Below, in pieces: positions 25,416 through 34,343 of a stretch of DNA of 64,000 nt. The notes beneath the pieces were generated by a model that ran no database searches, had not been told where the DNA came from, and saw only the letters and a program-made list of their open reading frames with translations. Origin of the DNA: Halomonas zincidurans B6 (GTDB lineage Bacteria; Pseudomonadota; Gammaproteobacteria; Pseudomonadales; Halomonadaceae); contig NZ_JNCK01000001.1 of assembly GCF_000731955.1 (NCBI RefSeq), positions 868,001 to 932,000 of the forward strand, written 5' to 3'. Within the stretch, counting starts at the first letter, position 1, and each line of letters opens with the position of its first letter. Position numbers and translations under genes: made by a program.

Positions 25416-27239
25416 ATGCGAGGGTTGATTGCTGCGGCCTTGACGCTGCTGCTGTGCGGGACGCTAGAGGCCGCAGAGTCGGCGCCCCCCGACGTGCGCA
25501 TGCTGTTCGATGTCTCGGGAAGCATGAAGCGCAACGACCCCAACCGCCTCAGCGACAGTGCGCTGGAACTGATGGTGACGTTGTTGCCCGAGGGCGCACG
25601 CGGCGGCCTGTGGACGTTCGGCAGTCGCGTGGCCAATCCGCTGCCGAGTGCGACGATCGACGCGGACTGGCGCCAACGGGCATTGGCGTTGAAACCGGCG
25701 CTGTCCGACTATCAGCAATACACCGATATCGAACAGGCGGTCCGCGAGACGGCCAGCGCGGCGCCCGCCGATGGCAAGCGGCATCTGATACTGCTCACCG
25801 ACGGGATGATCGACATACCCGGCGGCGGCGATGAGCGTGGCCGCAACGAGGCGTCACGCCAGCGCCTGATGAAGCAGCTGGCGCCCACCCTGGCCGACGA
25901 GTCGGTGGTGGTCCATACCATCGCCTTTTCGTCGGGAGTGGATTCGAGCCTGCTCGCGGGCGTGTCCCGCGAAACCGGCGGCCTCTACGCGGTCGCCGAG
26001 GATCCCGCGGCATTGCTGCGGGCTTTCCTCGATGTGTTCGATCGTATCTTCCCCCGCGATCAGGTGCCGCTCGATGCCCAGAGCTTTCCGATCGACGAGC
26101 GTGTCGATGCGTTCTCGGCCTTGTTGTTTCATGACCCGGACTCGCCGGAGCCGGCGCTGATCGGCCCCGACGGCACCCGTCATACGCTGGAGGAGCACTC
26201 CCCGGCGATCCGTTGGCAGCACCAGCCGCGTTTCGACATCATCCGCGTTCCGCAGCCCCAGGCCGGGAAATGGCGTATTGAAGGCGATGTAGGGCCCGAC
26301 AGTCGAATCAGCATCGAGTCGGACCTGGCACTTCGCGTTGCGCAACTGCCGACGACCCTCTATCAGGGCTTCGAGACGCCGATCGAGGCCAGCCTGAACC
26401 AGCCGGATGCGGCGACCGACGCGCCGCCGGGGCTCGAGATGCGCGCCGAACTGCGTGACATCGACGGCCGGGTGCGCCAGTCGGTCGTCTTGGAGCGCGA
26501 CGGCGACAGTTATCGCGGCGTTCTGGCACCGCCGCGCAAGGTCGGCAATGCACGCCTGGCGGTGGTCGCGAAGGGTGATCGGTTCATTCGCGAACGACGC
26601 CAGGCGGTCAACGTACTGGCGCCGATCAGCGCCAAGCTCGATGAGGCAGCCGGCAGCGTCGCGCTGCGCGCCGAGCATCCGCTGCTTAACAGCGACAACA
26701 CGCGGATCGCCGCCACACTGCAGGGCGAGTCGTTGACGGTCCGTACGCAGGGCGACAAGCGCTGGCGGGTCGTGCTGCCGGCGATCGACGAGTCGCTTTC
26801 GCTGGCGTTGACGCTGACGGCCAACGTGACGCTGGATGGCGATACGCGAACCATCGAGCTGCCCCCGGTGATGCTCAACCCCGAGGCCGATACCGGGCTG
26901 CGCGGAGTGAGCCTCGACCGACCCGAGGCCGAGGCCCTCGAGGAAGCAAAGCCGGATCAGCAGCCCGCGGCTTCCGGCTCGTCGCTCGATGCGCTGGGCG
27001 ATGAACTGGGCCAATGGCTGGCGGCGTTGCCGGCCAGGCTCGAGTCGCTGTGGGAAAAGGCGCCGACGAGCCTGCAGCAGGCCGCCCGCGAAACGCGCCG
27101 GAATCCGCTGTGGTGGCTGCTGGCTGCGCTGATCGTGCTGTTGCTGCTCTGGCGCCGGCGTCGCAACGCCCGGCGGCGACGACATCGGCGGCGTGGTGCG
27201 CGCCGCCATCACGCCGAGCGGGAGGAGCCGCATGTGTGA
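25416..27239 (+). CDS. Membrane-anchored von Willebrand factor A domain protein
   Basis: A 607-residue protein with a signal peptide (LIAAALTLLLCGTLEAA), a VWA domain with a complete MIDAS motif (FDVSGSM, D32-S34-S36; Thr in YTDIEQAV; Asp in LLTDGMID), a large beta-rich middle part, and one C-terminal transmembrane helix (WWLLAALIVLLLLW) followed by a very basic tail. The layout places the VWA domain in the periplasm, where it could bind partner proteins through a metal ion. ATG at 25416 gives the signal peptide; the frame is open upstream but overlaps the preceding gene. It overlaps the next gene by 8 bp. Confidence 0.82.
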   Translation: MRGLIAAALTLLLCGTLEAAESAPPDVRMLFDVSGSMKRNDPNRLSDSALELMVTLLPEGARGGLWTFGSRVANPLPSATIDADWRQRALALKPALSDYQQYTDIEQAVRETASAAPADGKRHLILLTDGMIDIPGGGDERGRNEASRQRLMKQLAPTLADESVVVHTIAFSSGVDSSLLAGVSRETGGLYAVAEDPAALLRAFLDVFDRIFPRDQVPLDAQSFPIDERVDAFSALLFHDPDSPEPALIGPDGTRHTLEEHSPAIRWQHQPRFDIIRVPQPQAGKWRIEGDVGPDSRISIESDLALRVAQLPTTLYQGFETPIEASLNQPDAATDAPPGLEMRAELRDIDGRVRQSVVLERDGDSYRGVLAPPRKVGNARLAVVAKGDRFIRERRQAVNVLAPISAKLDEAAGSVALRAEHPLLNSDNTRIAATLQGESLTVRTQGDKRWRVVLPAIDESLSLALTLTANVTLDGDTRTIELPPVMLNPEADTGLRGVSLDRPEAEALEEAKPDQQPAASGSSLDALGDELGQWLAALPARLESLWEKAPTSLQQAARETRRNPLWWLLAALIVLLLLWRRRRNARRRRHRRRGARRHHAEREEPHV

Positions 27240-28041
27240 GTTGCTGGGCATGAGCGCCAACGTGCCCACCGATATCTGCTTCAGCTTCGCCGGCTTTTTG
27301 CATCGCGGCGGACGCACCGGACCGCATCGCGACGGCTGGGGCATCGCTTTCTACGAGCAGGGCGGCTATCGCGACTTCCGCGATCCCAGCCCCTCGGCGG
27401 ATTCGCCGATCGCCCGTTTGATCCGCGACTATCCGATCAAGTCGCACGTGGTGATCAGCCATATCCGTCAGGCCAATGTCGGCAACGTGCGGATGGCCAA
27501 TACCCATCCCTTCACCCGCGAGATGTGGGGGCGTCCGTGGTGCTACGCCCACAACGGTCAATTGCAGGGCTGGGGCGCGCTGGCGCTGTCCTTCTATCGT
27601 CCGGTGGGCGATACCGACAGCGAGCATGCCTTTTGCTGGTTGCTCGGCGAGTTGCGTCAGCGCTTTGCCGAGCCGCCCGCCGAGCCCGGCCCGCTGTGGA
27701 CGACGCTGCATGCGCTGTGCGAACGGCTGCGCGGTCTGGGCGTGTGCAATCTGCTGTTCTCCGACGGCGTGCATCTGTATGCCTATTGCTCGACCAAGCT
27801 GGTCCACCTCACCCGGCGTGCGCCGTTTGGCCACGCCCATCTCAGCGACACCGAGATGAGTGTCGACTTTCGCGAGCACACCACGCTGGCCGATGTGGTC
27901 TCGGTGATGGCCACCGAACCATTGACCGCCAACGAGGACTGGACCGCCATGCAGCCGGGGGAGCTGCTGGTCTGGCGCGACGGCGAGATTCAGGCCCGCT
28001 ACAGGGCGAACGAGGATGGCGCGCAAACGAGTGAACGTTAG
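27232..28041 (+). CDS. yafJ: Class II glutamine amidotransferase, YafJ-like
   Basis: A 269-residue Ntn-hydrolase. Cys2 becomes the N-terminal nucleophile after Met removal (MCELLGM). Further family motifs are GWGIAFY, ISHIRQAN, NTHPF and CYAHNGQL (glutamine-binding and oxyanion region). It has the glutaminase domain only, with no synthetase partner domain; the acceptor is unknown. ATG at 27232 has GGAGGAG upstream and overlaps the VWA gene by 8 bp, so the two are translationally coupled. Confidence 0.88.
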   Translation: MCELLGMSANVPTDICFSFAGFLHRGGRTGPHRDGWGIAFYEQGGYRDFRDPSPSADSPIARLIRDYPIKSHVVISHIRQANVGNVRMANTHPFTREMWGRPWCYAHNGQLQGWGALALSFYRPVGDTDSEHAFCWLLGELRQRFAEPPAEPGPLWTTLHALCERLRGLGVCNLLFSDGVHLYAYCSTKLVHLTRRAPFGHAHLSDTEMSVDFREHTTLADVVSVMATEPLTANEDWTAMQPGELLVWRDGEIQARYRANEDGAQTSER

Positions 28042-28083
28042 TTTGAATCGGTCGTTTTACGCCCGGGTGCGGTCTGCTAAGGT
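28031..28083 (+). promoter_or_regulatory. Predicted fadD promoter with a PsrA-like half-conserved box
   Basis: TTTTAC (28055-28060) and TAAGGT (28078-28083) are 17 bp apart. Directly upstream, GTGAACGTTAGTTTGA (28031-28046) matches 10 of 16 positions of the TCAAACGCATGTTTGA box found upstream of the acyl-CoA dehydrogenase gene at 47.4 kb. The box overlaps the end of the preceding gene. Confidence 0.4.
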
Positions 28084-28203
28084 AAGCTGAACTGGCCGTG
28101 CCCATGGGCCTGCGGCCATAAAGCGCACCGGCGGATCGCTTGCCGAGTGGCAGAACAAGAAAGTCCGTCGACTCCGGTCGAACGCATCAGCGGAGATCAG
28201 CTC

Positions 28204-29859
28204 ATGAGCCAGCACGCCACTGCGCCTCTCGTATCCGGCCCGGCCCTGCAGGGGTTGGAGGATTACGCCACGGTGACCGATGTCTTCGCGACTTCGGTCG
28301 AACGCTTCGCCGACAAGCCGGCGTTCAGCTGCATGGGTCAGGTGTTGCGCTATCGCGACGTCGACCGCCTGGCGGCGGATTTCGCCGCCTGGCTTCAGCA
28401 CGAGACCGAACTCGAGCCGGGCGATCGCATCGCCATTCAGTTGCCTAACCTGTTGCAGTTTCCGGTGGCGGTGTTCGGTGCGCTGCGTGCCGGGTTGGTG
28501 GTGGTCAACACCAACCCGCTGTACACCGAGCGCGAGATGCATCACCAGTTCGTCGATTCCGGCGCCAAGGCGATCGTGATTCTCGCCAACATGGCCGACA
28601 AGCTCGAGCGGGTGATCGACAAGACCGAGATCTGCCACGTGGTGGTGACCGAGATCGGCGACCTGCATGGCTTGCCCAGGCGTGCGCTGATCAACTTCGC
28701 CGTGCGCCACGTCAAGAAACTGGTGCCGCGTTACTCATTGCCCGGCGCCCTGGGCTTTCGCGACGTACTGGCGCGCGGCGCCAAGCGGCAGTACCAACCG
28801 GTCGAGCGCGACCGCGACGACATCGCCGCGTTGCAGTACACCGGCGGCACCACCGGCGTCGCCAAGGGCACCATGCTCACCCATCGCAACCTGGTCGCCA
28901 ACATGCTGCAGGCCCGGGCGGTAATCAGCGACGTGCTCGGCGAGGGCTGCGAGACGGTGATCGCGCCGTTGCCGGTCTATCACATCTACACCTTCACGGT
29001 TAATTGCCTGTTTCTGATGGAGACCGGCAATCACAGCGTGCTGATCCCCAATCCGCGGGACATCGACGGCTTCGTCAAGACGCTGCGCAAGATCCACTTC
29101 ACCGGCTTCGTCGGGCTCAATACATTGTTCAATGCGCTGTGCAACCGCGACGATTTCCGCGCGCTGGATTTTTCCTCGCTCAAGCTGACCATCTCGGGCG
29201 GCATGGCGCTGACCAAGGCCGCGGCCAAGCGCTGGGAGGAGGTCACCGGCTGCCCGGTCACCGAGGGCTACGGGATGACCGAGACCTCGCCGATCGTCTC
29301 GTTCAACCCGCCCGCGGCGATCCAGCTGGGGACCATCGGCAAACCGGTACCGGGCACCTCGGTCAAGGTCATCGATGCCGACGGCAACGACCTGCCACTG
29401 GGCGAGGCCGGCGAGCTGTGCGTGCAGGGGCCGCAGGTCATGAAGGGCTACTGGAACCGCCCGGAGGACACCGCCAAGACCCTCGATGCCCAGGGCTGGG
29501 TGCGCACCGGCGATATCGCCGTACTTCAGGAAGACGGTTACATCCGCATCGTCGATCGCAAGAAGGACATGATCATCGTCTCCGGCTTCAACGTCTATCC
29601 CAACGAGATCGAGGACGTCGTCGCCGGTCACCCTGACGTGATCGAAGCGGCGGCGATCGGCGTGCCCGACGAGGACAGCGGCGAGGCGATCAAGCTGTTC
29701 GTCGTCGCCCGCAACGAGTCGCTGGACGCGGCGACCCTGCGCAGCTGGTGCAAGAAGGAACTGGCCGGCTACAAGGTGCCCAAGTTCGTCGAGTTTCGCG
29801 ACGAGCTGCCCAAGACCAACGTCGGCAAGGTGCTACGCCGCGAGTTGCGCGACGCCTGA
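28204..29859 (+). CDS. fadD: Long-chain fatty-acid-CoA ligase
   Basis: A 551-residue ANL-superfamily enzyme. Motifs in order: the AMP-binding P-loop YTGGTTGVAKGTM, the fatty-acid channel/gate region PLPVYHIYTFTVNCLF, EGYGMTETSP, the adenylate-binding RTGDIAVLQEDGYIRIVDR, the FACS-type DMIIVSGFNVYPNEIE, and the catalytic Lys near the end (KTNVGKVLRR). It activates imported fatty acids to acyl-CoA for beta-oxidation at the inner membrane. ATG at 28204 has GGAGATC upstream; an in-frame GTG at 28147 has no good ribosome-binding site. Confidence 0.94.
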   Translation: MSQHATAPLVSGPALQGLEDYATVTDVFATSVERFADKPAFSCMGQVLRYRDVDRLAADFAAWLQHETELEPGDRIAIQLPNLLQFPVAVFGALRAGLVVVNTNPLYTEREMHHQFVDSGAKAIVILANMADKLERVIDKTEICHVVVTEIGDLHGLPRRALINFAVRHVKKLVPRYSLPGALGFRDVLARGAKRQYQPVERDRDDIAALQYTGGTTGVAKGTMLTHRNLVANMLQARAVISDVLGEGCETVIAPLPVYHIYTFTVNCLFLMETGNHSVLIPNPRDIDGFVKTLRKIHFTGFVGLNTLFNALCNRDDFRALDFSSLKLTISGGMALTKAAAKRWEEVTGCPVTEGYGMTETSPIVSFNPPAAIQLGTIGKPVPGTSVKVIDADGNDLPLGEAGELCVQGPQVMKGYWNRPEDTAKTLDAQGWVRTGDIAVLQEDGYIRIVDRKKDMIIVSGFNVYPNEIEDVVAGHPDVIEAAAIGVPDEDSGEAIKLFVVARNESLDAATLRSWCKKELAGYKVPKFVEFRDELPKTNVGKVLRRELRDA

Positions 29860-30175
29860 AGAAACACGGCACAAAATGCCTGCGCGAACTCGGCGTCCCC
29901 GGCAAATCGATGCGTTGCGCGGTGCTGGAGCGCCAGCCCGGTCGGAATCCTCACCTATACCCCATAGGCTCTGGTTGACTCGAAACCTGCGGTTTCTCGC
30001 CCTTTCGGGGCCGTCCTTTGGACGTTCTCTCCGCTTCGCTTCGAGTCTGTGCCCCGTGCGCCTGGCGCTTTACTCGCTCGGCGATTTGTTCAGCGCTTCT
30101 TAAAGCATCAGAGGCTTGCCCCGTCCGCTCGTCTTGCGGCGATTGGCTCGCGGGTGCAGCATGGCGATACAATAA
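29860..30175. other. Non-coding interval between fadD and hrpA
   Basis: No credible gene is seen in about 316 bp. The interval holds three small perfect hairpins in a row at 29982-30024 (GAAACC/GGTTTC, GCCC/GGGC, CGTCC/GGACG) and a weak promoter-like pair for hrpA (TTGGCT at 30143-30148 and TACAAT at 30168-30173, 19-bp spacing). Short open frames here look like chance. Confidence 0.5.
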
Positions 30176-30217
30176 CCGGCCCGCCACGGCACGACCGTGG
30201 CGGGCCGGTCGTTTATT
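30176..30217. terminator. Strong hairpin in front of hrpA, likely terminator of fadD
   Basis: A perfect 14-bp stem (CCGGCCCGCCACGG at 30176-30189, complement at 30195-30208) with a 5-nt loop is followed by TCGTTTATTG. On the other strand the stem is followed by TTATTG, so it could act in both directions. If hrpA transcription starts at the nearby TACAAT, this hairpin sits at the very 5' end of its mRNA. Confidence 0.65.
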
Positions 30218-30235
30218 GAATTCAGCGAGGACGAT

Positions 30236-33200
30236 TTGCGCGCTACCGCTTCGAATCCCGATGCTCTAGGGGCCCTGGACAGTCGCCGGGCCCAACTCGA
30301 CGCCTGCCTGTTGCGCGACGCCCGCGAACAGGGGCGGCGCTTGGCCAAGCTGCGTCAGCGGGCCAAGGCCGGCAAGCCGATCGATCGTGCGCTACGGGAG
30401 CTCGACGCGCGCCTGAGGCGCTCGCAGGCACTGCTCGAAAAACGCCGGGCGCAGCCGGTGACGCTGAATTATCCCGAGTCGCTGCCGGTCGCCGAGAAGC
30501 GCGAGGACATCCTCGCCGCGCTGCGCGCGCACCCGATCGTGGTGGTCGCCGGCGAAACCGGCTCGGGCAAGACCACTCAGCTGCCCAAGCTGTGCCTGGA
30601 ACTGGGCCTGGGCCGGCGCGGGCTGATCGGCCACACCCAGCCGCGGCGGCTGGCGGCGCGCTCGGTGGCCACGCGGCTTGCCGAGGAACTCGAGGTGCCG
30701 CTCGGCGCTCAGGTTGGCTACCAGGTGCGCTTCACCGACCAGAGCAGCGACGCCACGCTGGTCAAGCTGATGACCGACGGCATCCTGCTGGCCGAGACCC
30801 AGCACGATCCCGACCTCGAGCGCTACGAGGCGATCATCATCGACGAGGCCCACGAGCGCAGCCTCAATATCGACTTCCTGATCGGCTACCTCAAGCGCCT
30901 GACTCAGCGGCGGCCCGACCTTAAGATCATCATCACCTCGGCGACCATCGATGTCGAGCGCTTCGCCCGGCATTTCGCCCGCGGCGACGGTACGCCGGCG
31001 CCGGTGGTTCAGGTATCGGGGCGCACCTACCCGGTCGAGCTGCACTACCGGCCGCTGGTGCGCGACGCCGACGACGAGGAGGACCGCACCCTGCAGGAGG
31101 GCATCCTCCACGCGGTGGAGGAGATCGAGGCCATCGAGCGCGACAAGCGCTGGTTCAGCGGCCCGCGCGACGTGCTGATCTTCCTGCCCGGCGAGCGCGA
31201 GATCCGCGAGACCGCCGATACCCTGCGCCGCGCCGACCTCAGGGGCTCCGAGATCCTGCCGCTCTACGCGCGGCTCTCCAACGCCGAGCAGAACCGGGTG
31301 TTCCAGAGCCATGCCGGGCGACGTATCGTGCTCGCCACCAACGTCGCCGAGACCTCATTGACGGTGCCCGGGATCCGCTACGTGATCGACCCGGGGCTGG
31401 TGCGCATCAGCCGCTACAGCTACCGCGCCAAGATCCAGCGGCTACCGATCGAGCCGGTCAGCCAGGCCAGCGCCGATCAGCGCAAGGGTCGCTGCGGGCG
31501 TATCGCCGAGGGTGTGTGCATCCGTCTCTACAGCGAAGAGGACTACCTCGCCCGGCCGGCCTATACCGAGCCCGAGATCCAGCGCACCAACCTGGCCTCG
31601 GTGATCCTGTCGATGCTCTCGCTGCTGTCATTGAAACCCGATGACATCTCGGCCTTTCCGTTCGTCGACGCGCCGGACTCGCGCTTCGTCAAGGATGGTT
31701 TCCGGCTGTTGTTCGAACTCGGCGCGGTCGACGAGGGCAACCGGCTGTCGCCGCTCGGCCGGCGGCTGGCGCGGCTGCCCATCGACCCGCGGCTGGCGCG
31801 CATGGTGCTGGCCGCCGCCGAGCAGGACTGCCTGCGCGACGTGCTGGTGGTGGTCAGCGCGCTGTCGATCCAGGACCCCCGCGAGCGCCCGGTCGACAAG
31901 CGTCAGGCCGCCGATCAGAAGCATCAGCAGTGGAACGATCCGGAGTCCGACTTCGCCGCCTGGCTCAACCTGTGGAACGGCTTCGAGGCGGCCCGCGAGG
32001 CACTCTCGGGCAATCAACTGCGACGCTGGTGTCGCGAGCAGTATCTTAACTACCTGCGATTGCGCGAGTGGCATGACACTTTCAGGCAACTGCGCCAGCT
32101 GCTGCGCGACATGGCCATTCACGTGCCGGCCGCCGCCCCGGCCGAGACGTCCGTCGACGCTGACGAGGCGGGGCAGGCGGCCACACGTGAAGCCGTTCGT
32201 CGGCAACAGGCGACCTTCCACCAGGCGCTGCTCAGCGGACTGCTGTCGAACATCGGCCAGCTCACCGAGAACCGCGAGTATCTGGGCGCGCGCAACCGCA
32301 AGTTCTTCATTCATCCCGGCTCGGGGCTGGCCAGGAAATCGCCCAAGTGGCTGATGGCCGGCGAACTGGTCGAGACCTCGAAGCTTTATGCGCGTGACGT
32401 GGCGCGCATCCAGCCGGAATGGATCGAGCCGCTGGCGGGTCATCTAGTCAAGCGCAGCTACAGCGAGCCGCACTGGGAAATGAAGCGCGCCCAGGTGGTG
32501 GCCTTCGAACAGGTCACGCTGTTCGGCCTGCCGATCGTCGCCCGGCGCAAGGTGCATTACGGGCCGATCGCGCCCGCCGAGGCCCGCGAGCTGTTCATCC
32601 GTCGCGCGCTGGTCGAGGGCGAATACCGGACCCAGGCGGCGTTCTTCGCCCACAACCGAGCGTTGATCGATGAAGTCGAAGATCTGGAGGACAGGGCGCG
32701 AAAGCGTGATATTCTGGTGGATGAGGAAACGCTGTTCGATTTCTACGATCAGCGCTTGCCGGAAGAAATCGTCAACGGCAAGGGCTTCGAGCATTGGCGG
32801 CGCCAGGCGGAACGCGACGACCCGGAGGTGCTCAAGCTCGACAAGGCCAGCCTGATGGCCCGCCAGGCCGATGAGGTCAGCGAGGAACACTACCCGGACA
32901 CGCTGACGCTCAAGGGCGTGCGCTACCCGTTGAGTTACCATTTCGCGCCGGGCGCCGAGGATGATGGAGTGACGCTGACCGTACCCGCAGCGATGCTGTC
33001 GCAACTGCCGCGCCGGCGCCTCGAGTGGCTGGTACCGGGGTTGCTGCGCGAGAAGTGCATCGCGCTGCTCAAGTCGCTGCCCAAGTCGGTACGCCGCCAG
33101 GTGGTGCCGATCCCCGACTGGGTGGATGCCGCGCTCGAGACGCTGAGCCCCGACGATGTGCCGCTGAGCGAGGCGCTCGGCGAGTTCCTGCGGGTCAAGA

Positions 33201-34297
33201 CCGGACTGCGGCTCGCTCCCGAGGACTGGCGCAGCGAGCAGCTCGAAGCGCACCTGGTGATGAACCTGCGAGTGGTCGATCATGAAGGCAGGGAACTGGG
33301 ACAGGGCCGCGATCCAGCGGCGCTCGAGCGGCGTTTCGCTGCGGCCGCCAACGCCGGCGCCCAGGCGCTGGATGCGGCCGGCGACACCCGCCAGGCGGTC
33401 GACGATCTGCCCGAAACGCCACTGGCCGAGTCGCGCAGCACGACCCAGGCGGGCATTCGGGTCGCCGCCTACCCGGCGCTGGTCGAGCAGGGCGACGCCA
33501 AGCGCAATTCCAGCCGCGACGACAAGGCAAAAGCCGGCGCGCTGGCGGTGGCGCTGTTCGATCACCCGGCCAAGGCGCATCAGGCGCATCGACACGGTAT
33601 CAAGCGGTTGGCGATGCAGCGCCTGCCCGAGCAGGTCAAGGCACTCAAGCGCCTGCCGGGGCTCGAGCGCTGCGCGCTGCTGTTCGCCAAGGTCGGCAGC
33701 AAGGCGCAGCTCGCCGACGATCTGGTGGCGGCGGTGTTTCTTCACGAGATCGCCTTCGACCCGCTGCCGCGTTCGCGCCAGGCGCTGAGCGAGCGCCTCG
33801 ACGAGCGGCGTGGCGAGCTCATGGCCTATGGCGAGGGTCTGGTGGCGACGCTGCAGCGCGCGCTCGAGGGCCATCTGGCGGTGACCCAGGCGCTGAAAGG
33901 CAACCTGAGCCTGTCGCTGGCGCTGGTCTATGGCGATCTCAAGGCGCAGATGCAGCGGCTGGTCCATCCCGGCTTCGTCAGCGAAGCGGGCGAATGGCTG
34001 CAGGAGTACCCACGTTACATGGAGGCGGCGCGCATCCGTCTCGAGAAGGCCCCGCGCGAGCGCATGCGCGATCAGATGCTGATGCAAGAGGCTCAGGACT
34101 TTGAGACCCGACTGGCCAATCGCCGCCAGACCGAGCGTCGCGATGGCTGGGAGGACCCGGCGCTGGTCGAGTTCGCCTGGTGGATCGAGGAATTGCGTGT
34201 CTCGCTGTTCGCCCAGCAACTGGGCACGCGCATGCCGGTATCCGCCAAGCGCCTGGAGCGCCGCTGGGCCGAGATCACCGGTCGCCGTGAGGCTTGA
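30236..34297 (+). CDS. hrpA: ATP-dependent RNA helicase HrpA
   Basis: A DEAH-box helicase of about 1353 residues. Motif I GETGSGKTTQLPK, Ia TQPRRLAARSVA, II DEAHER, III SATID, then ATNVAETSLTVPGIRYVID and the QRKGRCGRIAEG motif VI, followed by HA2/OB domains and the long C-terminal region typical of HrpA (DUF3418). It is linked to mRNA processing and rescue of stalled ribosomes. Start: TTG at 30236 with AGCGAGG five bases upstream fits the E. coli N-terminus. The more upstream GTG at 30197 is inside the 3' arm of the strong hairpin and has no ribosome-binding site, so I reject it; it would add 13 residues. Confidence 0.93.
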   Translation: MRATASNPDALGALDSRRAQLDACLLRDAREQGRRLAKLRQRAKAGKPIDRALRELDARLRRSQALLEKRRAQPVTLNYPESLPVAEKREDILAALRAHPIVVVAGETGSGKTTQLPKLCLELGLGRRGLIGHTQPRRLAARSVATRLAEELEVPLGAQVGYQVRFTDQSSDATLVKLMTDGILLAETQHDPDLERYEAIIIDEAHERSLNIDFLIGYLKRLTQRRPDLKIIITSATIDVERFARHFARGDGTPAPVVQVSGRTYPVELHYRPLVRDADDEEDRTLQEGILHAVEEIEAIERDKRWFSGPRDVLIFLPGEREIRETADTLRRADLRGSEILPLYARLSNAEQNRVFQSHAGRRIVLATNVAETSLTVPGIRYVIDPGLVRISRYSYRAKIQRLPIEPVSQASADQRKGRCGRIAEGVCIRLYSEEDYLARPAYTEPEIQRTNLASVILSMLSLLSLKPDDISAFPFVDAPDSRFVKDGFRLLFELGAVDEGNRLSPLGRRLARLPIDPRLARMVLAAAEQDCLRDVLVVVSALSIQDPRERPVDKRQAADQKHQQWNDPESDFAAWLNLWNGFEAAREALSGNQLRRWCREQYLNYLRLREWHDTFRQLRQLLRDMAIHVPAAAPAETSVDADEAGQAATREAVRRQQATFHQALLSGLLSNIGQLTENREYLGARNRKFFIHPGSGLARKSPKWLMAGELVETSKLYARDVARIQPEWIEPLAGHLVKRSYSEPHWEMKRAQVVAFEQVTLFGLPIVARRKVHYGPIAPAEARELFIRRALVEGEYRTQAAFFAHNRALIDEVEDLEDRARKRDILVDEETLFDFYDQRLPEEIVNGKGFEHWRRQAERDDPEVLKLDKASLMARQADEVSEEHYPDTLTLKGVRYPLSYHFAPGAEDDGVTLTVPAAMLSQLPRRRLEWLVPGLLREKCIALLKSLPKSVRRQVVPIPDWVDAALETLSPDDVPLSEALGEFLRVKTGLRLAPEDWRSEQLEAHLVMNLRVVDHEGRELGQGRDPAALERRFAAAANAGAQALDAAGDTRQAVDDLPETPLAESRSTTQAGIRVAAYPALVEQGDAKRNSSRDDKAKAGALAVALFDHPAKAHQAHRHGIKRLAMQRLPEQVKALKRLPGLERCALLFAKVGSKAQLADDLVAAVFLHEIAFDPLPRSRQALSERLDERRGELMAYGEGLVATLQRALEGHLAVTQALKGNLSLSLALVYGDLKAQMQRLVHPGFVSEAGEWLQEYPRYMEAARIRLEKAPRERMRDQMLMQEAQDFETRLANRRQTERRDGWEDPALVEFAWWIEELRVSLFAQQLGTRMPVSAKRLERRWAEITGRREA

Positions 34298-34343
34298 ATG
34301 TCCATCACACGAGAAGCGGCTCAGCCGCCGTGAGGAGAACGCC

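Noticed and set aside
30197..30235. GTG at 30197 as the hrpA start
   Set aside because: It lies in a hairpin arm without a Shine-Dalgarno sequence; the TTG at 30236 is better supported, though the product differs by only 13 residues.
30018..30269. Small plus-strand open frame between fadD and hrpA
   Set aside because: It runs through the strong hairpin into hrpA in another frame, with Cys/Arg-rich composition and no ribosome-binding site.
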